NCBI RefSeq assembly: GCF_012911025.1
Contig: NZ_WUEI01000002.1
Coordinates: 1-64,000, forward strand
DNA: 64,000 bases
From: Azoarcus sp. TTM-91
GTDB taxonomy: Bacteria > Pseudomonadota > Gammaproteobacteria > Burkholderiales > Rhodocyclaceae
Reading direction: 5' to 3'
In this document: positions 49,184-57,653 of the stretch, piece by piece
Layout of the letters: each line of letters opens with the position of its first letter
Numbering within the stretch: position 1 is the stretch's first letter
Notes under the pieces: generated by a model
What the model saw: only the letters and a program-made list of their open reading frames with translations
The model's database searches: none
What the model was told of the DNA's origin: nothing
Translations under genes and position numbers: made by a program

Positions 49184-50422
49184 ATGGCCACAGCAAGCCG
49201 TGCCCCCCGCCGCCCCGCGGCCACCGGCCCCAAGGAAGACCTCTACAGCTGGGAAGGCAAGGACAAGACCGGCAAGATCGTTCGCGGCGAGATGCGCGCT
49301 ACCGGAGAAGCGGTGGTCCAGGCCACCCTGCGTCGGCAAGGCATCCTCGTCACCAAGGTCAAGAAACAGAAGCTATCCCGCGGCCACAAAATCAGCGACA
49401 AGGACATCGCCCTCTTCACCCGCCAGCTGGCGACGATGATGAAGTCCGGTGTCCCGCTGCTGCAGGCCTTCGACATCGGCATCAAGGGCTCGGGCAACCC
49501 CAGCCTCGCCCGCCTGCTGAACGAGGTGCGCACCGATGTGGAGACCGGCTCCAACCTGTCCCAGGCCTTCAGCCGCCATCCGGTCCATTTCGACAAGCTA
49601 TTCTGCAACCTGGTCGCCGCCGGGGAACAGGCCGGCATCCTGGACAACTTGCTGGACCGCATCGCCACCTACAAAGAGAAGATCCTGGCGATCAAGAGCA
49701 AGATCAAGTCCGCCCTGTTCTACCCGATCGCGGTGGTGGTGGTCGCCGCGCTGGTGGTCGCGGTAATGATGCTGTTCGTCATCCCGGAGTTCAAGAACGT
49801 GTTCACCAGCTTTGGCGCGGATCTTCCGGCGCCGACGCAATTGGTGATCGCGATGTCCGACTTCTTCGTCTCGTACTGGTACCTGGTGTTCGGCATCATC
49901 ATCGGCACCGTCGTCGGTATCGCCTACGCCTACCGGCGATCTTCCGCCATGCAGATCGCGGTGGACAGGCTGGTGCTGAAGATGCCGGTGATCGGCGAAA
50001 TCATCCGCAAGGCCACCGTCGCACGCTGGGCGCGCACGCTGTCCACCATGTTCGCTGCCGGCGTCCCGCTGGTGGAAGCGCTGGACTCGGTGGGCGGGGC
50101 ATCGGGCAACTACGTCTATCTCACCGCCACCAAGCAGATCCAGAACGAGGTCAGCACCGGCACCAGCCTCACGGTCTCGATGCAGAACGCCAACGTGTTC
50201 CCCACCATGGTCGTGCAGATGGTGTCCATCGGCGAAGAGTCCGGCCAGCTCGACTCCATGCTGGGCAAGGTTGCCGATTTCTTCGAGCAGGAAGTGGATG
50301 ACGCGGTCGCTGGCCTGTCCCAGCTGCTGGAGCCCATCATCATGGTCTTCCTCGGCACGGTCATCGGCGGCCTGGTGGTCGCCATGTACCTGCCCATTTT
50401 CAAACTCGGCTCGGTGGTCTGA
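49184..50422 (+). CDS. pilC: Type IV pilus inner-membrane platform protein PilC
   Basis: A GspF-family protein that seats PilB, 412 residues. There are two GspF repeats (about 75-200 and 280-405), each opening with a cytosolic helical bundle (FTRQLATMMKSGVPLLQA and ARTLSTMFAAGVPLVEAL), plus three membrane helices. VQMVSIGEESGQLDSML is a conserved stretch. The start at 49184 follows pilB by 18 bp. Confidence 0.97.
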   Translation: MATASRAPRRPAATGPKEDLYSWEGKDKTGKIVRGEMRATGEAVVQATLRRQGILVTKVKKQKLSRGHKISDKDIALFTRQLATMMKSGVPLLQAFDIGIKGSGNPSLARLLNEVRTDVETGSNLSQAFSRHPVHFDKLFCNLVAAGEQAGILDNLLDRIATYKEKILAIKSKIKSALFYPIAVVVVAALVVAVMMLFVIPEFKNVFTSFGADLPAPTQLVIAMSDFFVSYWYLVFGIIIGTVVGIAYAYRRSSAMQIAVDRLVLKMPVIGEIIRKATVARWARTLSTMFAAGVPLVEALDSVGGASGNYVYLTATKQIQNEVSTGTSLTVSMQNANVFPTMVVQMVSIGEESGQLDSMLGKVADFFEQEVDDAVAGLSQLLEPIIMVFLGTVIGGLVVAMYLPIFKLGSVV

Positions 50423-50459
50423 CCCGGCCCGCCGCTCTGCGGCTCACCACGACGCGTCA

Positions 50460-51311
50460 ATGCTAGAAATCCTGCACGAGCCTTCCGTCTTCGCCCCGCT
50501 GGCCGCCCTGCTCGGCCTGTTCGTCGGCAGCTTCCTCAACGTCGTCATCCACCGCCTTCCGCGCATGCTGGAACAGGAGTGGCATGCGCAGGCTGCAGAA
50601 CTGCGGGGCGAAGAGCCGCCCGCCGCCGCCCGCTACAACCTGGCCACGCCCCGCTCCAGTTGCCCGCATTGCGGCCACCAGATCGGCGCCATCGAGAACG
50701 TCCCCGTGGTGAGCTATCTGGTGCTGCGTGGGCGCTGCCGTCACTGCGGGGCCCGCATCGGCCTCCGCTACCCCATCGTCGAACTGCTGAGCGCGGTGCT
50801 CTCCGGTTATGCCGCTTGGCATTTCGGCTGGGGAGCCGCTGGCATCGGCGCCCTGCTCTTCGTCTGGGCAATGATCGCGCTCGCCTTCATCGACCTGGAT
50901 ACCCAGCTGCTGCCGGACAGCCTGACGCTGCCCTTGCTATGGGCGGGGCTGCTGCTGAATCTCGGCTCCACCTATGCCTCGCTCGGCGACTCGGTGGTCG
51001 GCGCAGCCGCTGGCTATCTCACCCTGTGGTCGGTGTACTGGCTGTTCAAGCTGCTCACCGGCCGTGAAGGCATGGGCTACGGCGACTTCAAGCTGCTGGC
51101 GGCAATCGGTGCCTGGCTGGGCTGGCAGATGCTGCCGCTCACCATCCTGTTCTCCTCGGTGGTAGGCGCCGTAGTCGGCATTGCGCTCATCCTTTTCGCC
51201 CGTCACGGGCGCAACGTCCCCATCCCCTTCGGCCCCTATCTGGCTGCAGCCGGCGTGCTGGCGCTGTTCTGGGGCAATGCGATCACGGCCTACTACCTCG
51301 GCCACCTGTAG
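50460..51311 (+). CDS. pilD: Prepilin peptidase / N-methyltransferase
   Basis: Inner-membrane aspartyl protease that cuts and methylates type IV pilin and pseudopilin leaders. The protein has 283 residues. The zinc-binding pairs C68xxC71 and C93xxC96 belong to the methyltransferase loop. The catalytic aspartates are D145 (FIDLDTQLLPD) and D209 (GYGDFKLL). About eight hydrophobic segments are present. In many relatives coaE follows pilD; here fmdB follows instead after a 158-bp gap. Confidence 0.97.
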   Translation: MLEILHEPSVFAPLAALLGLFVGSFLNVVIHRLPRMLEQEWHAQAAELRGEEPPAAARYNLATPRSSCPHCGHQIGAIENVPVVSYLVLRGRCRHCGARIGLRYPIVELLSAVLSGYAAWHFGWGAAGIGALLFVWAMIALAFIDLDTQLLPDSLTLPLLWAGLLLNLGSTYASLGDSVVGAAAGYLTLWSVYWLFKLLTGREGMGYGDFKLLAAIGAWLGWQMLPLTILFSSVVGAVVGIALILFARHGRNVPIPFGPYLAAAGVLALFWGNAITAYYLGHL

Positions 51312-51436
51312 CGCCAGCCCTTGAAAAACCGGCGGTCGCCCCTCACATCCGGGCGAAGCTGCCTCTCTCCCATGGCCCGCCCTTACCGGCCTGCTGCGGG
51401 GCTGCAGCTTCCCTTCTTCCCGATGCTGCGTTGCGT

Positions 51437-51442
51437 TAGACT
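51437..51442 (+). promoter_or_regulatory. -10 candidate upstream of fmdB
   Basis: TAGACT lies 27 bp before the fmdB ATG, in the 158-bp gap after pilD. The -35 region has no close match. Confidence 0.35.
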
Positions 51443-51469
51443 TACACGCTTGCCTTTTCGGAGGTCATC

Positions 51470-51748
51470 ATGCCTATCTATGAATATCGTTGCGAGAGCT
51501 GCGGGTACCAGAAAGAACATCTGCAGAAGATGAGCGACGCCCCGCTCTCCACCTGCCCGTCCTGCGGCAAGGCGAGCTATACCAAGCTGTTGTCTGCCGC
51601 CGGCTTCCAGCTGAAGGGCAGCGGTTGGTATGCCACCGACTTCAAGAACGGCGGCGGCAAATCTGCCAGTTCGTCTTCTGCTTCGTCGTCCAGCGACAGC
51701 GCGCCGGCAGCCGGCTGCGGCGGTGGCTGCGCCTGTCATCCTTCCTGA
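51470..51748 (+). CDS. FmdB-type zinc-ribbon protein
   Basis: A protein of 92 residues. The zinc ribbon is CESCGYQKEHLQKM...CPSCGKASYTK (two CxxC pairs, about 9-36), then LLSAAGFQLKGSGWYATDF, the family signature. A Ser-rich linker (about 62-82) leads to a Cys-rich tail CGGGCACH. GGAGGT gives a strong ribosome site. The family is associated with formamidase/porin regulation in other species, but its function is not settled. It is followed by the DUF502 gene after 19 bp and is probably co-transcribed. Confidence 0.93.
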   Translation: MPIYEYRCESCGYQKEHLQKMSDAPLSTCPSCGKASYTKLLSAAGFQLKGSGWYATDFKNGGGKSASSSSASSSSDSAPAAGCGGGCACHPS

Positions 51749-51767
51749 CAGGCAGCGCCGGCCACCC

Positions 51768-52394
51768 GTGAAAAAGTATCTGATCACCGGACTGCTGATC
51801 TGGATTCCGCTGGCCATCACCTTCATGGTGCTGGCCTGGATCGTAAATACCCTGGACCAAATCATCCTGTGGCTGCCGGAGGGCGTACAGCCCAAGGTGA
51901 TGTTCGGCTTCAACATTCCCGGCGTCGGGCTGGTCCTCAGCGTGCTCATCGTGCTCTCCACCGGCCTGGTGGCGGCCAATGTACTGGGGCAGAAGCTGGT
52001 CCAGGTGTGGGAGGCGGTGCTGGCCCGGATCCCGGTGGTCAAATCCATCTACTACAGCGTCAAGCAGGTTTCCGACACGCTGTTCTCCAGCAACGGCCAG
52101 GCTTTCCGCAAGGCCTTGCTGGTGCAGTACCCGCGCCAGGGCGCCTGGACCATTGCCTTCCTCACCGGCAAGCCCGGCGGCGATGCGGCGCAGCATCTGC
52201 CCGGCGACTACGTCAGCGTCTACGTGCCGACCACGCCCAACCCGACCTCGGGCTTCTTCCTGATGATGCCGGCGGCGGACGTCATCGAGCTGGAAATGAG
52301 CGTGGACGAGGCCCTGAAGTACATCATCTCGATGGGCGTCGTCGCCCCCGCGCCGCGCCGCTTGAACGAGCGGCCCGCGCTGCTGAACGAATAA
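51768..52394 (+). CDS. DUF502-family inner-membrane protein
   Basis: A protein of 208 residues. The GTG start at 51768 yields [21 protein letters not shown], a first membrane helix. A second is [23 protein letters not shown]. Conserved [13 protein letters not shown] and [11 protein letters not shown] are the family signatures. The function is unknown. It is a constant neighbour of aspS in betaproteobacteria (58 bp upstream here). Confidence 0.93.
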   Translation: MKKYLITGLLIWIPLAITFMVLAWIVNTLDQIILWLPEGVQPKVMFGFNIPGVGLVLSVLIVLSTGLVAANVLGQKLVQVWEAVLARIPVVKSIYYSVKQVSDTLFSSNGQAFRKALLVQYPRQGAWTIAFLTGKPGGDAAQHLPGDYVSVYVPTTPNPTSGFFLMMPAADVIELEMSVDEALKYIISMGVVAPAPRRLNERPALLNE

Positions 52395-52452
52395 CGCTCC
52401 TTGCCTTCCCCGGCGGCCTGCGCCGCCTTCTGAATTGCCGGAACTCCACACC

Positions 52453-54252
52453 ATGCGAACTCATTACTGCGGAAAAGTCACCGCCGCCGACCTTGACCAG
52501 ATCGTCACGCTGAACGGCTGGGTGCATCGCCGCCGCGACCACGGCGGCGTCATCTTCATCGACCTGCGCGACCGCGAAGGCCTGGTCCAGGTCGTCTGCG
52601 ACCCCGACCGCGCCGAGATGTTCAAGATCGCCGAGTCGGTGCGCAACGAGTTCGTACTGCAGATGAGCGGAAAAGTGCGCCGCCGTCCGGCTGGCACCGA
52701 GAACGTCAACCTCACCTCCGGCGAGATCGAGGTGCTGTGCCACGACATCCAGATCCTGAACGCCTCGGTCACCCCGCCGTTCCAGCTCGACGACGAAAAC
52801 CTGTCGGAAACGGTGCGCCTGGCCAACCGGGTGATCGACCTGCGCCGCCCGCAGATGCAGAAGAACCTGATGCTGCGCTACAAGGTCGCGATGGCCTTCC
52901 GCCGCTTCCTGGATGGCGCCGGCTTCATTGACATCGAAACGCCGATGCTGACCAAGAGCACCCCGGAAGGTGCGCGCGACTACCTGGTGCCCTCCCGGGT
53001 GCACCCGGGCCAGTTCTTCGCCCTGCCGCAGTCGCCGCAGCTCTTCAAGCAGTTGCTGATGGTCGCCGGCTTCGACCGCTACTACCAGATCACCAAGTGT
53101 TTCCGTGACGAAGACCTGCGCGCCGACCGCCAGCCGGAATTCACCCAGGTCGATATCGAGACCTCCTTCCTGAACGAAACCGAGATCACCGCGATCATGG
53201 AAGAAATGATCCGCTTCGTGTTCAAGGAAGCCCTGGCGGTGGAGCTGCCCAGCCCCTTCCCGCGCATGACCTACGCCGAAGCCATGCGCCGCTTCGGCTC
53301 GGACAAGCCCGACCTGCGCGTCACCCTGGAGCTGACCGAAGTCACCGACGCCATGCAGGATGTCGCCTTCAAGGTCTTCTCGGGTCCGGCCAACAGCGGC
53401 GGCCGCGTCGCCGCCATGCGCGTGCCTGGCGGCGCCAGCCTGAGCCGGGGCGAGATCGACGAGTACACCAAGTTCGTCGGCATCTACGGCGCCAAGGGCT
53501 TGGCCTACATCAAGGTGAACGATGTCACCAAGGTGAATGAGGAAGGCCTGCAGTCGCCCATCGTCAAGAACCTGAACGAAACCGCCCTGCGCACCGTGCT
53601 GGAGCGCACCGGCGCCCAGTCCGGCGACCTCATCTTCTTCGGCGCCGACAAGGCCAAGGTGGTGAACGACGCCATGGGTGCGCTGCGCACCAAGCTCGGC
53701 CATGAGAAGGGCTATGTCACCGGTGAAGCCTGGCGCCCGCTGTGGGTGGTGGACTTCCCGATGTTCGAGTACGACGAGGACGACAAGCGCTGGACCGCCT
53801 GCCACCACCCCTTCACCAGCCCGAAGGACGAGCATGTGGACCTGCTCGCCACCGACCCGGGCGCCTGCGTGGCCAAGGCCTACGACCTCGCCCTAAACGG
53901 CTGGGAGATCGGCGGCGGCTCGGTGCGTATCCACCGCGCCGACGTGCAGGCCAAGGTGTTCGAGGCACTCAACATCGGCGCCGAGGAGCAGCAGCTCAAG
54001 TTCGGCTTCCTGCTGGACGCGCTGAAGTACGGCGCGCCGCCGCACGGCGGCCTGGCCTTCGGCCTGGACCGTGTGGTCACCATGATGGCCGGCGCCGAGT
54101 CCATCCGCGACGTCATCGCCTTCCCCAAGACCCAGCGCGCCCAGTGCCTGCTCACCAACGCCCCGGGTGAGGTGGACGAGAAGCAGCTGCGCGAGTTGCA
54201 CATCCGCCTGCGCCAGAAGGTGGAAACCCAGGTGGAAGTCGCCCGCGACTGA
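52453..54252 (+). CDS. aspS: Aspartyl-tRNA synthetase
   Basis: Class II synthetase, 599 residues (E. coli 590). The N-terminal OB anticodon-binding domain has [17 protein letters not shown]. Motif 2 is [20 protein letters not shown] and motif 3 is [10 protein letters not shown]. The insertion (GAD) domain spans about 290-420. The ATG at 52453 is standard (MRTHYCG). It lacks clear features separating discriminating from non-discriminating AspRS; many betaproteobacteria also charge tRNA-Asn with it. Confidence 0.97.
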   Translation: MRTHYCGKVTAADLDQIVTLNGWVHRRRDHGGVIFIDLRDREGLVQVVCDPDRAEMFKIAESVRNEFVLQMSGKVRRRPAGTENVNLTSGEIEVLCHDIQILNASVTPPFQLDDENLSETVRLANRVIDLRRPQMQKNLMLRYKVAMAFRRFLDGAGFIDIETPMLTKSTPEGARDYLVPSRVHPGQFFALPQSPQLFKQLLMVAGFDRYYQITKCFRDEDLRADRQPEFTQVDIETSFLNETEITAIMEEMIRFVFKEALAVELPSPFPRMTYAEAMRRFGSDKPDLRVTLELTEVTDAMQDVAFKVFSGPANSGGRVAAMRVPGGASLSRGEIDEYTKFVGIYGAKGLAYIKVNDVTKVNEEGLQSPIVKNLNETALRTVLERTGAQSGDLIFFGADKAKVVNDAMGALRTKLGHEKGYVTGEAWRPLWVVDFPMFEYDEDDKRWTACHHPFTSPKDEHVDLLATDPGACVAKAYDLALNGWEIGGGSVRIHRADVQAKVFEALNIGAEEQQLKFGFLLDALKYGAPPHGGLAFGLDRVVTMMAGAESIRDVIAFPKTQRAQCLLTNAPGEVDEKQLRELHIRLRQKVETQVEVARD

Positions 54253-54271
54253 TCCTTGCCGGCCCCCGGAT

Positions 54272-54305
54272 AAAAAGCGGATGAATCCCATCCGCTTTTT
54301 TTTCG
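54272..54305 (+). terminator. Terminator after aspS
   Basis: AAAAAGCGGATG, loop AATCC, CATCCGCTTTTT, continued by more T. It is a strong boundary before the accessory block. Confidence 0.93.
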
Positions 54306-54391
54306 CCCGGCGGGCCTTCAGCCCGCCCCCGGATTTGCCGTAAGCTTTTCCAGCCAGCCCCGGCCCGCTTACGCCCGATACGACCAAGAAC

Positions 54392-56032
54392 ATGGCCTCC
54401 CTTGCCGGTATCTCCGTCCTGGTCATAGAAAGCCAGCCCAATATGCGCGCGCAGCTGCGCACCATGCTGACCTCCATCGGCCTGGAACAGGTGCAGTTCG
54501 CCGCTTCCGCCGGCATGGCGGTGCGCCGGCTGCGCGAGCGCCGCTACAACCTGCTGCTGTGCGAGTACCACCTCGGCGAGGGGCAGGATGGCCAGCACCT
54601 GCTCGAGGATCTGCGCAACCACGAGATCATTCCGCTGGACACGCTGTTCATCATGATCACGGGCGAGCGCAACTACGAGCGCGTCGTCAGCGCCGCCGAA
54701 CTCGCCCCCAATGACTACATCCTCAAGCCCCTCACCGCCGAGACCCTGCGTACCCGGCTGCAACGCGCCTTCGACAAGCGGGAGGCCTTCCTGCCGGCCT
54801 GGAAGCTGATCGAGATGGGCGACTCGGTGGAAGCGGTGGCCTACTGCGAGCAGGCGCAGGACGAATATCCGCAGTACCTGATCGATTTCCTGCGCCTGCA
54901 GGCCGAGCTGCATGCCGCCATGGGCCATGTGGAACAAGCGGAGACCCTCTACCGCCTCATCCTCGAATCCCGCACCACGCCCTGGGCGCGGCTGGGGCTG
55001 GCGCGCATGCTCTACACCCGCAAGCGCTACGACGAGGCGGAGGAATTCCTCACCGACCTCATCGCCGAGAACGACCTCTACCTGGATGCCTACGATCTGC
55101 TCGCCCGCTGCCGCGAAGAGAACGGCCGCACCGGCGAGGCCCGCGACGTGGTGGAAGCCGCCGCCAAGCGGTCGCCGCACCGCCTGAACCGCCTGCGCCA
55201 CCTGGGCGAACTCGCCCTCACCCTGGGTGACGCCGCCACCGCCGAAAGCACCATGGCCGAGGTGGTGCGCAAGGGCAAGTATTCCGACTTCCGCGATCCG
55301 GAAGACCATGTGCGGCTGGTGCAGGCGCAACTGGAGCAAGGCAAGACCGAAAGCGCCGAGGCCACCATCGCCGACCTGGACAAGACCATGGGCGAGATAC
55401 CCAAGGCCAGGCTGTGCAAGGCCTTGTCCAGCGCCTTGCTGCACGCCCGCAGCGGCGACGTGCCGCGCGCCCAGGAAGCGCTGCTGGAGGCCGCCAGGAA
55501 CAGTGCCGCCGCCGGCCGCCTGTCGGTCGGCCTGAAGCAGGAACTGGTCAAAGCCTGCTTCGATAACCAGCTGGGCGACCAGGGTACCGAAGTCGTCATG
55601 GACATCCTGCGCAACGCCGCGGACGAACAGACGGTGGAAAGCACCCGCGCGGTGCTGCGCTCCCGCGGCCTGGAAGAACTCTCGCGCCAGATCGAGCAGC
55701 GCATCCAGGCCGAGGTGAAGGGCCTGATCAGCACCGGCGCCGAGAAAGCGCGGGCCGGCGACTACGACGGCGCGGTCGCCGAGATGATGAACGCCGCCCG
55801 CAAGATGCCCGGCAACCCGCATGTGCTGTTCAACGCCGCCCTTGCCCTGCTGCGGCACATCGAGCACCGCGGCTGGAACGAACGCTTCGCCGCCCAGGCA
55901 CGCGGCCTGATCGAGCGCGCCCGCCGGCTGGCGCCGGCCTATCCCAAACTGTCGGCCATCAGCGAGTTCATGCACAGCCTGCTGCAACGCTACGGCATCC
56001 GCCCGCAGGGCATTCCGCGCCGGCCGGCTTAA
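54392..56032 (+). CDS. Receiver-TPR protein with non-canonical receiver pocket
   Basis: A protein of 546 residues. A receiver-like domain (1-125) keeps the signature threonine T90 (MITG) and lysine K112 (ILKPL). The phosphoacceptor position in LLLCEYHLG is E58, not Asp, and the acidic pair is E13-S14. From about 140 to the end come many TPR-like helical pairs (for example AETLYRLILESRTTPWARLGLARML). There is no output domain or membrane segment. Proteins of this make-up (CheY-like plus TPR) occur in betaproteobacteria and pseudomonads, usually as protein-binding scaffolds. It is 29 bp upstream of the RNase gene and could be its operon head. It has its own spacing after the aspS terminator. 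Confidence 0.85.
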   Translation: MASLAGISVLVIESQPNMRAQLRTMLTSIGLEQVQFAASAGMAVRRLRERRYNLLLCEYHLGEGQDGQHLLEDLRNHEIIPLDTLFIMITGERNYERVVSAAELAPNDYILKPLTAETLRTRLQRAFDKREAFLPAWKLIEMGDSVEAVAYCEQAQDEYPQYLIDFLRLQAELHAAMGHVEQAETLYRLILESRTTPWARLGLARMLYTRKRYDEAEEFLTDLIAENDLYLDAYDLLARCREENGRTGEARDVVEAAAKRSPHRLNRLRHLGELALTLGDAATAESTMAEVVRKGKYSDFRDPEDHVRLVQAQLEQGKTESAEATIADLDKTMGEIPKARLCKALSSALLHARSGDVPRAQEALLEAARNSAAAGRLSVGLKQELVKACFDNQLGDQGTEVVMDILRNAADEQTVESTRAVLRSRGLEELSRQIEQRIQAEVKGLISTGAEKARAGDYDGAVAEMMNAARKMPGNPHVLFNAALALLRHIEHRGWNERFAAQARGLIERARRLAPAYPKLSAISEFMHSLLQRYGIRPQGIPRRPA

Positions 56033-56061
56033 GCCCCCACGCCCTCCCCTTGCGACTCGCA

Positions 56062-56418
56062 ATGCTGCTCCGCCTCTTCGCCCTGCTTCTGCTCTGTCTC
56101 GGCCTTACCGGTTGCGGCCCGGCCCCCTCCGACGCCGGGCGCGCCCACGCCGACCTGCCGCCGGAGGCTCATGCCACGCTGGCCCTGATTGCCCGCGGCG
56201 GCCCCTACCCGTACCGCAAGGACGGCACCGTCTTCCAGAACCGCGAGGGCCTGCTGCCCAGGGCGGAGCGCGGCTACTACCGTGAATTCACCGTTCCAAC
56301 ACCCAGCGCACAGGACCGCGGAGCCCGGCGCATCGTCACCGGCGGCACGCCGCCCGAGGTCTTTTATTACACCGAAGACCATTACCGCAGCTTCCGCCGC
56401 ATCACCCCCGCGCCATGA
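56062..56418 (+). CDS. Barnase/RNase Sa-family guanyl-specific RNase, predicted lipoprotein
   Basis: A protein of 118 residues. The signal (1-17) ends in lipobox LTGC (C18), with Gly at +2, suggesting outer-membrane export. The mature part is close to Streptomyces RNase Sa. It shows DLPPEAHATLALIARGGPYP, DGTVFQNREGLLP, catalytic base E75 (RNase Sa E54) in YYREFTV, R86 and R90 (R65, R69) in DRGARRIV, and acid H107 (H85) in YTEDHY. All four active-site residues are present; the RNase Sa disulfide is not. The stop overlaps the barstar ATG. ATG 56062 is chosen; TTG 56050 would add only four residues. Confidence 0.9.
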   Translation: MLLRLFALLLLCLGLTGCGPAPSDAGRAHADLPPEAHATLALIARGGPYPYRKDGTVFQNREGLLPRAERGYYREFTVPTPSAQDRGARRIVTGGTPPEVFYYTEDHYRSFRRITPAP

Positions 56419-56810
56419 CCGACCCGATACTCTCTGCCCGCCACAACGGCATCCACCCCGAAGGCGCCCCGCTGCCGCCGCTGGCGCAATGCCAGGCCGC
56501 GGGCCTGAGCGCTTTCACCATCGACCTGGATGGCTGCGCCGACAAAGCCGGACTCATGGCCCAGCTCGCCCGCGCCCTGGAATTCCCGGACTGGTTCGGC
56601 CACAACTGGGACGCCCTCGCCGACTGCCTGGGCGATCTCTCCTGGCTGGCCGCCGAGGGCTACCTCATCGTGCTGGCTCACAGCCGGCAACTGCGCGCTG
56701 CCGACCCCTCCAGCTGGGAAACCCTGCTCGAAATCCTCGCCGAGGCAGCCGGACTGTGGCGGGAGCAAGGCACGCCCTTCCACGTCTTCCTCACCGCCGC
56801 CGCGGCATGA
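56415..56810 (+). CDS. Barstar-family RNase inhibitor
   Basis: A cytoplasmic inhibitor of 131 residues with no signal peptide. The barstar core DWFGHNWDALADCLGDLSW matches the barnase-binding helix: D66 and D70 correspond to barstar D35 and D39, the residues that plug the barnase active site. Tyr29 is W60 and Trp38 is A69 here. A 30-residue N-terminal extension has no match. It starts in the RNase stop (ATGA) and its stop overlaps the nudB start (ATGA), so RNase, inhibitor and nudB are coupled. It would protect against RNase that fails to be exported. Confidence 0.88.
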   Translation: MTDPILSARHNGIHPEGAPLPPLAQCQAAGLSAFTIDLDGCADKAGLMAQLARALEFPDWFGHNWDALADCLGDLSWLAAEGYLIVLAHSRQLRAADPSSWETLLEILAEAAGLWREQGTPFHVFLTAAAA

Positions 56811-57265
56811 CGCAAACCGCCAGCTACAAGACACCGGTTTCGGTACTGGTCGTCGTCCACACCAGCGCTGGCGAGGTGTTGCTGCTCGAGCGTGTCGCCC
56901 CGCCCGGTTTCTGGCAATCGGTCACCGGCAGCCTCGAGCCGGGCGAAACGCCACAGCAAGCCGCGCGCAGGGAACTCGAGGAAGAAACCGGCCTGTCCGC
57001 CGCTGCCGGCCAGTTCCGCGATCACCAGCACTGCGTGCGCTTCCCCATCCTGCCGGCGTGGCGGCACCGCTACGCGGCCGACGTGCGGGAGAACACCGAG
57101 CACTGGTTCAGCCTGCGGCTGCCCCGGCAACTGCCGATCCGGCTGTCGCCCACAGAGCACCGCGACCTGCGCTGGCTGGACTGGCGCACAGCCGCCGCCC
57201 AGGCCAGTTCCTGGACCAACCGCGACGCCATCCTGGCCCTGGGCGCCGAACTCGACGCCCGCTGA
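56807..57265 (+). CDS. nudB: Dihydroneopterin triphosphate diphosphatase
   Basis: Nudix enzyme that removes pyrophosphate from dihydroneopterin triphosphate in folate synthesis. The protein has 152 residues (E. coli NudB 150). The Nudix box is G41-x5-E47-x7-R55-E56-L57-x-E59-E60-x-G62. The KTPVSVLVVVHT opening and FWQSVTGSLEPGE are typical of NudB. In many betaproteobacteria nudB follows aspS closely; here three extra genes lie between. Confidence 0.93.
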   Translation: MTQTASYKTPVSVLVVVHTSAGEVLLLERVAPPGFWQSVTGSLEPGETPQQAARRELEEETGLSAAAGQFRDHQHCVRFPILPAWRHRYAADVRENTEHWFSLRLPRQLPIRLSPTEHRDLRWLDWRTAAAQASSWTNRDAILALGAELDAR

Positions 57266-57276
57266 TCAGGCCGCCA

Positions 57277-57552
57277 TCAAGGCCAGGCGGCGCTCCCCAG
57301 GCGCTCCGCCACCAGCGCTTCCAGACAGGCCGGACAGTAACAGCCGGCCTGCGCGCCACCCTCGTCCGGCACGGCGAAGAGGGGCGGAAACGCGGCGCAC
57401 CAGCATTTCTCCGCGCCCGCGTTCATGCCGCAGACGAAGCGCTGCCCGCAACGGGCGCAAACACTGGCACCGCGCTCCTTCTTCTCTTCCACCGCTGCTT
57501 CCCCGCCGGCAATCGTCCCGAACCAATCATAGCTGCCGGCATCACTCGCCAT
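57277..57552 (-). CDS. Cysteine-rich CWC-type protein
   Basis: A protein of 91 residues. CARCGQRFVCGMNAGAEKCWC is the CWC signature (about 32-52), with a further CYCPACLEALV (about 70-80). The Cys spacing suggests a small zinc-binding fold. The ATG at 57552 is chosen over a longer frame because conserved-looking sequence starts late. It is convergent with nudB and shares its upstream region with the Hsp20 promoter. The function is unknown for the family. Confidence 0.8.
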   Translation of the reverse strand: MASDAGSYDWFGTIAGGEAAVEEKKERGASVCARCGQRFVCGMNAGAEKCWCAAFPPLFAVPDEGGAQAGCYCPACLEALVAERLGSAAWP

Positions 57553-57578
57553 GCATCGGAATCCCGCACACAGGGGTA

Positions 57579-57607
57579 TTGAAACCCGGCAGCCCGAACC
57601 CATATTT
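57579..57607 (+). promoter_or_regulatory. Sigma-32 heat-shock promoter of the hsp20 gene
   Basis: TTGAAA, 14-bp spacer, CCCATATTT. This fits the sigma-32 consensus (CTTGAAA, 11-15 bp, CCCCATNTA) closely and reads into the hsp20 gene 46 bp downstream. The divergent CWC-type gene begins 27 bp to the left. Confidence 0.75.
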
Positions 57608-57653
57608 CCACCGAGGCCGGGAATACCGGCATGGTCCGAAAAGGAGAGCGAAA

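Noticed and set aside
56062..56810. Classical type II toxin-antitoxin system
   Set aside because: The RNase has an export signal and belongs to the barnase family; an extracellular enzyme with cytoplasmic inhibitor fits better than an intracellular growth regulator.
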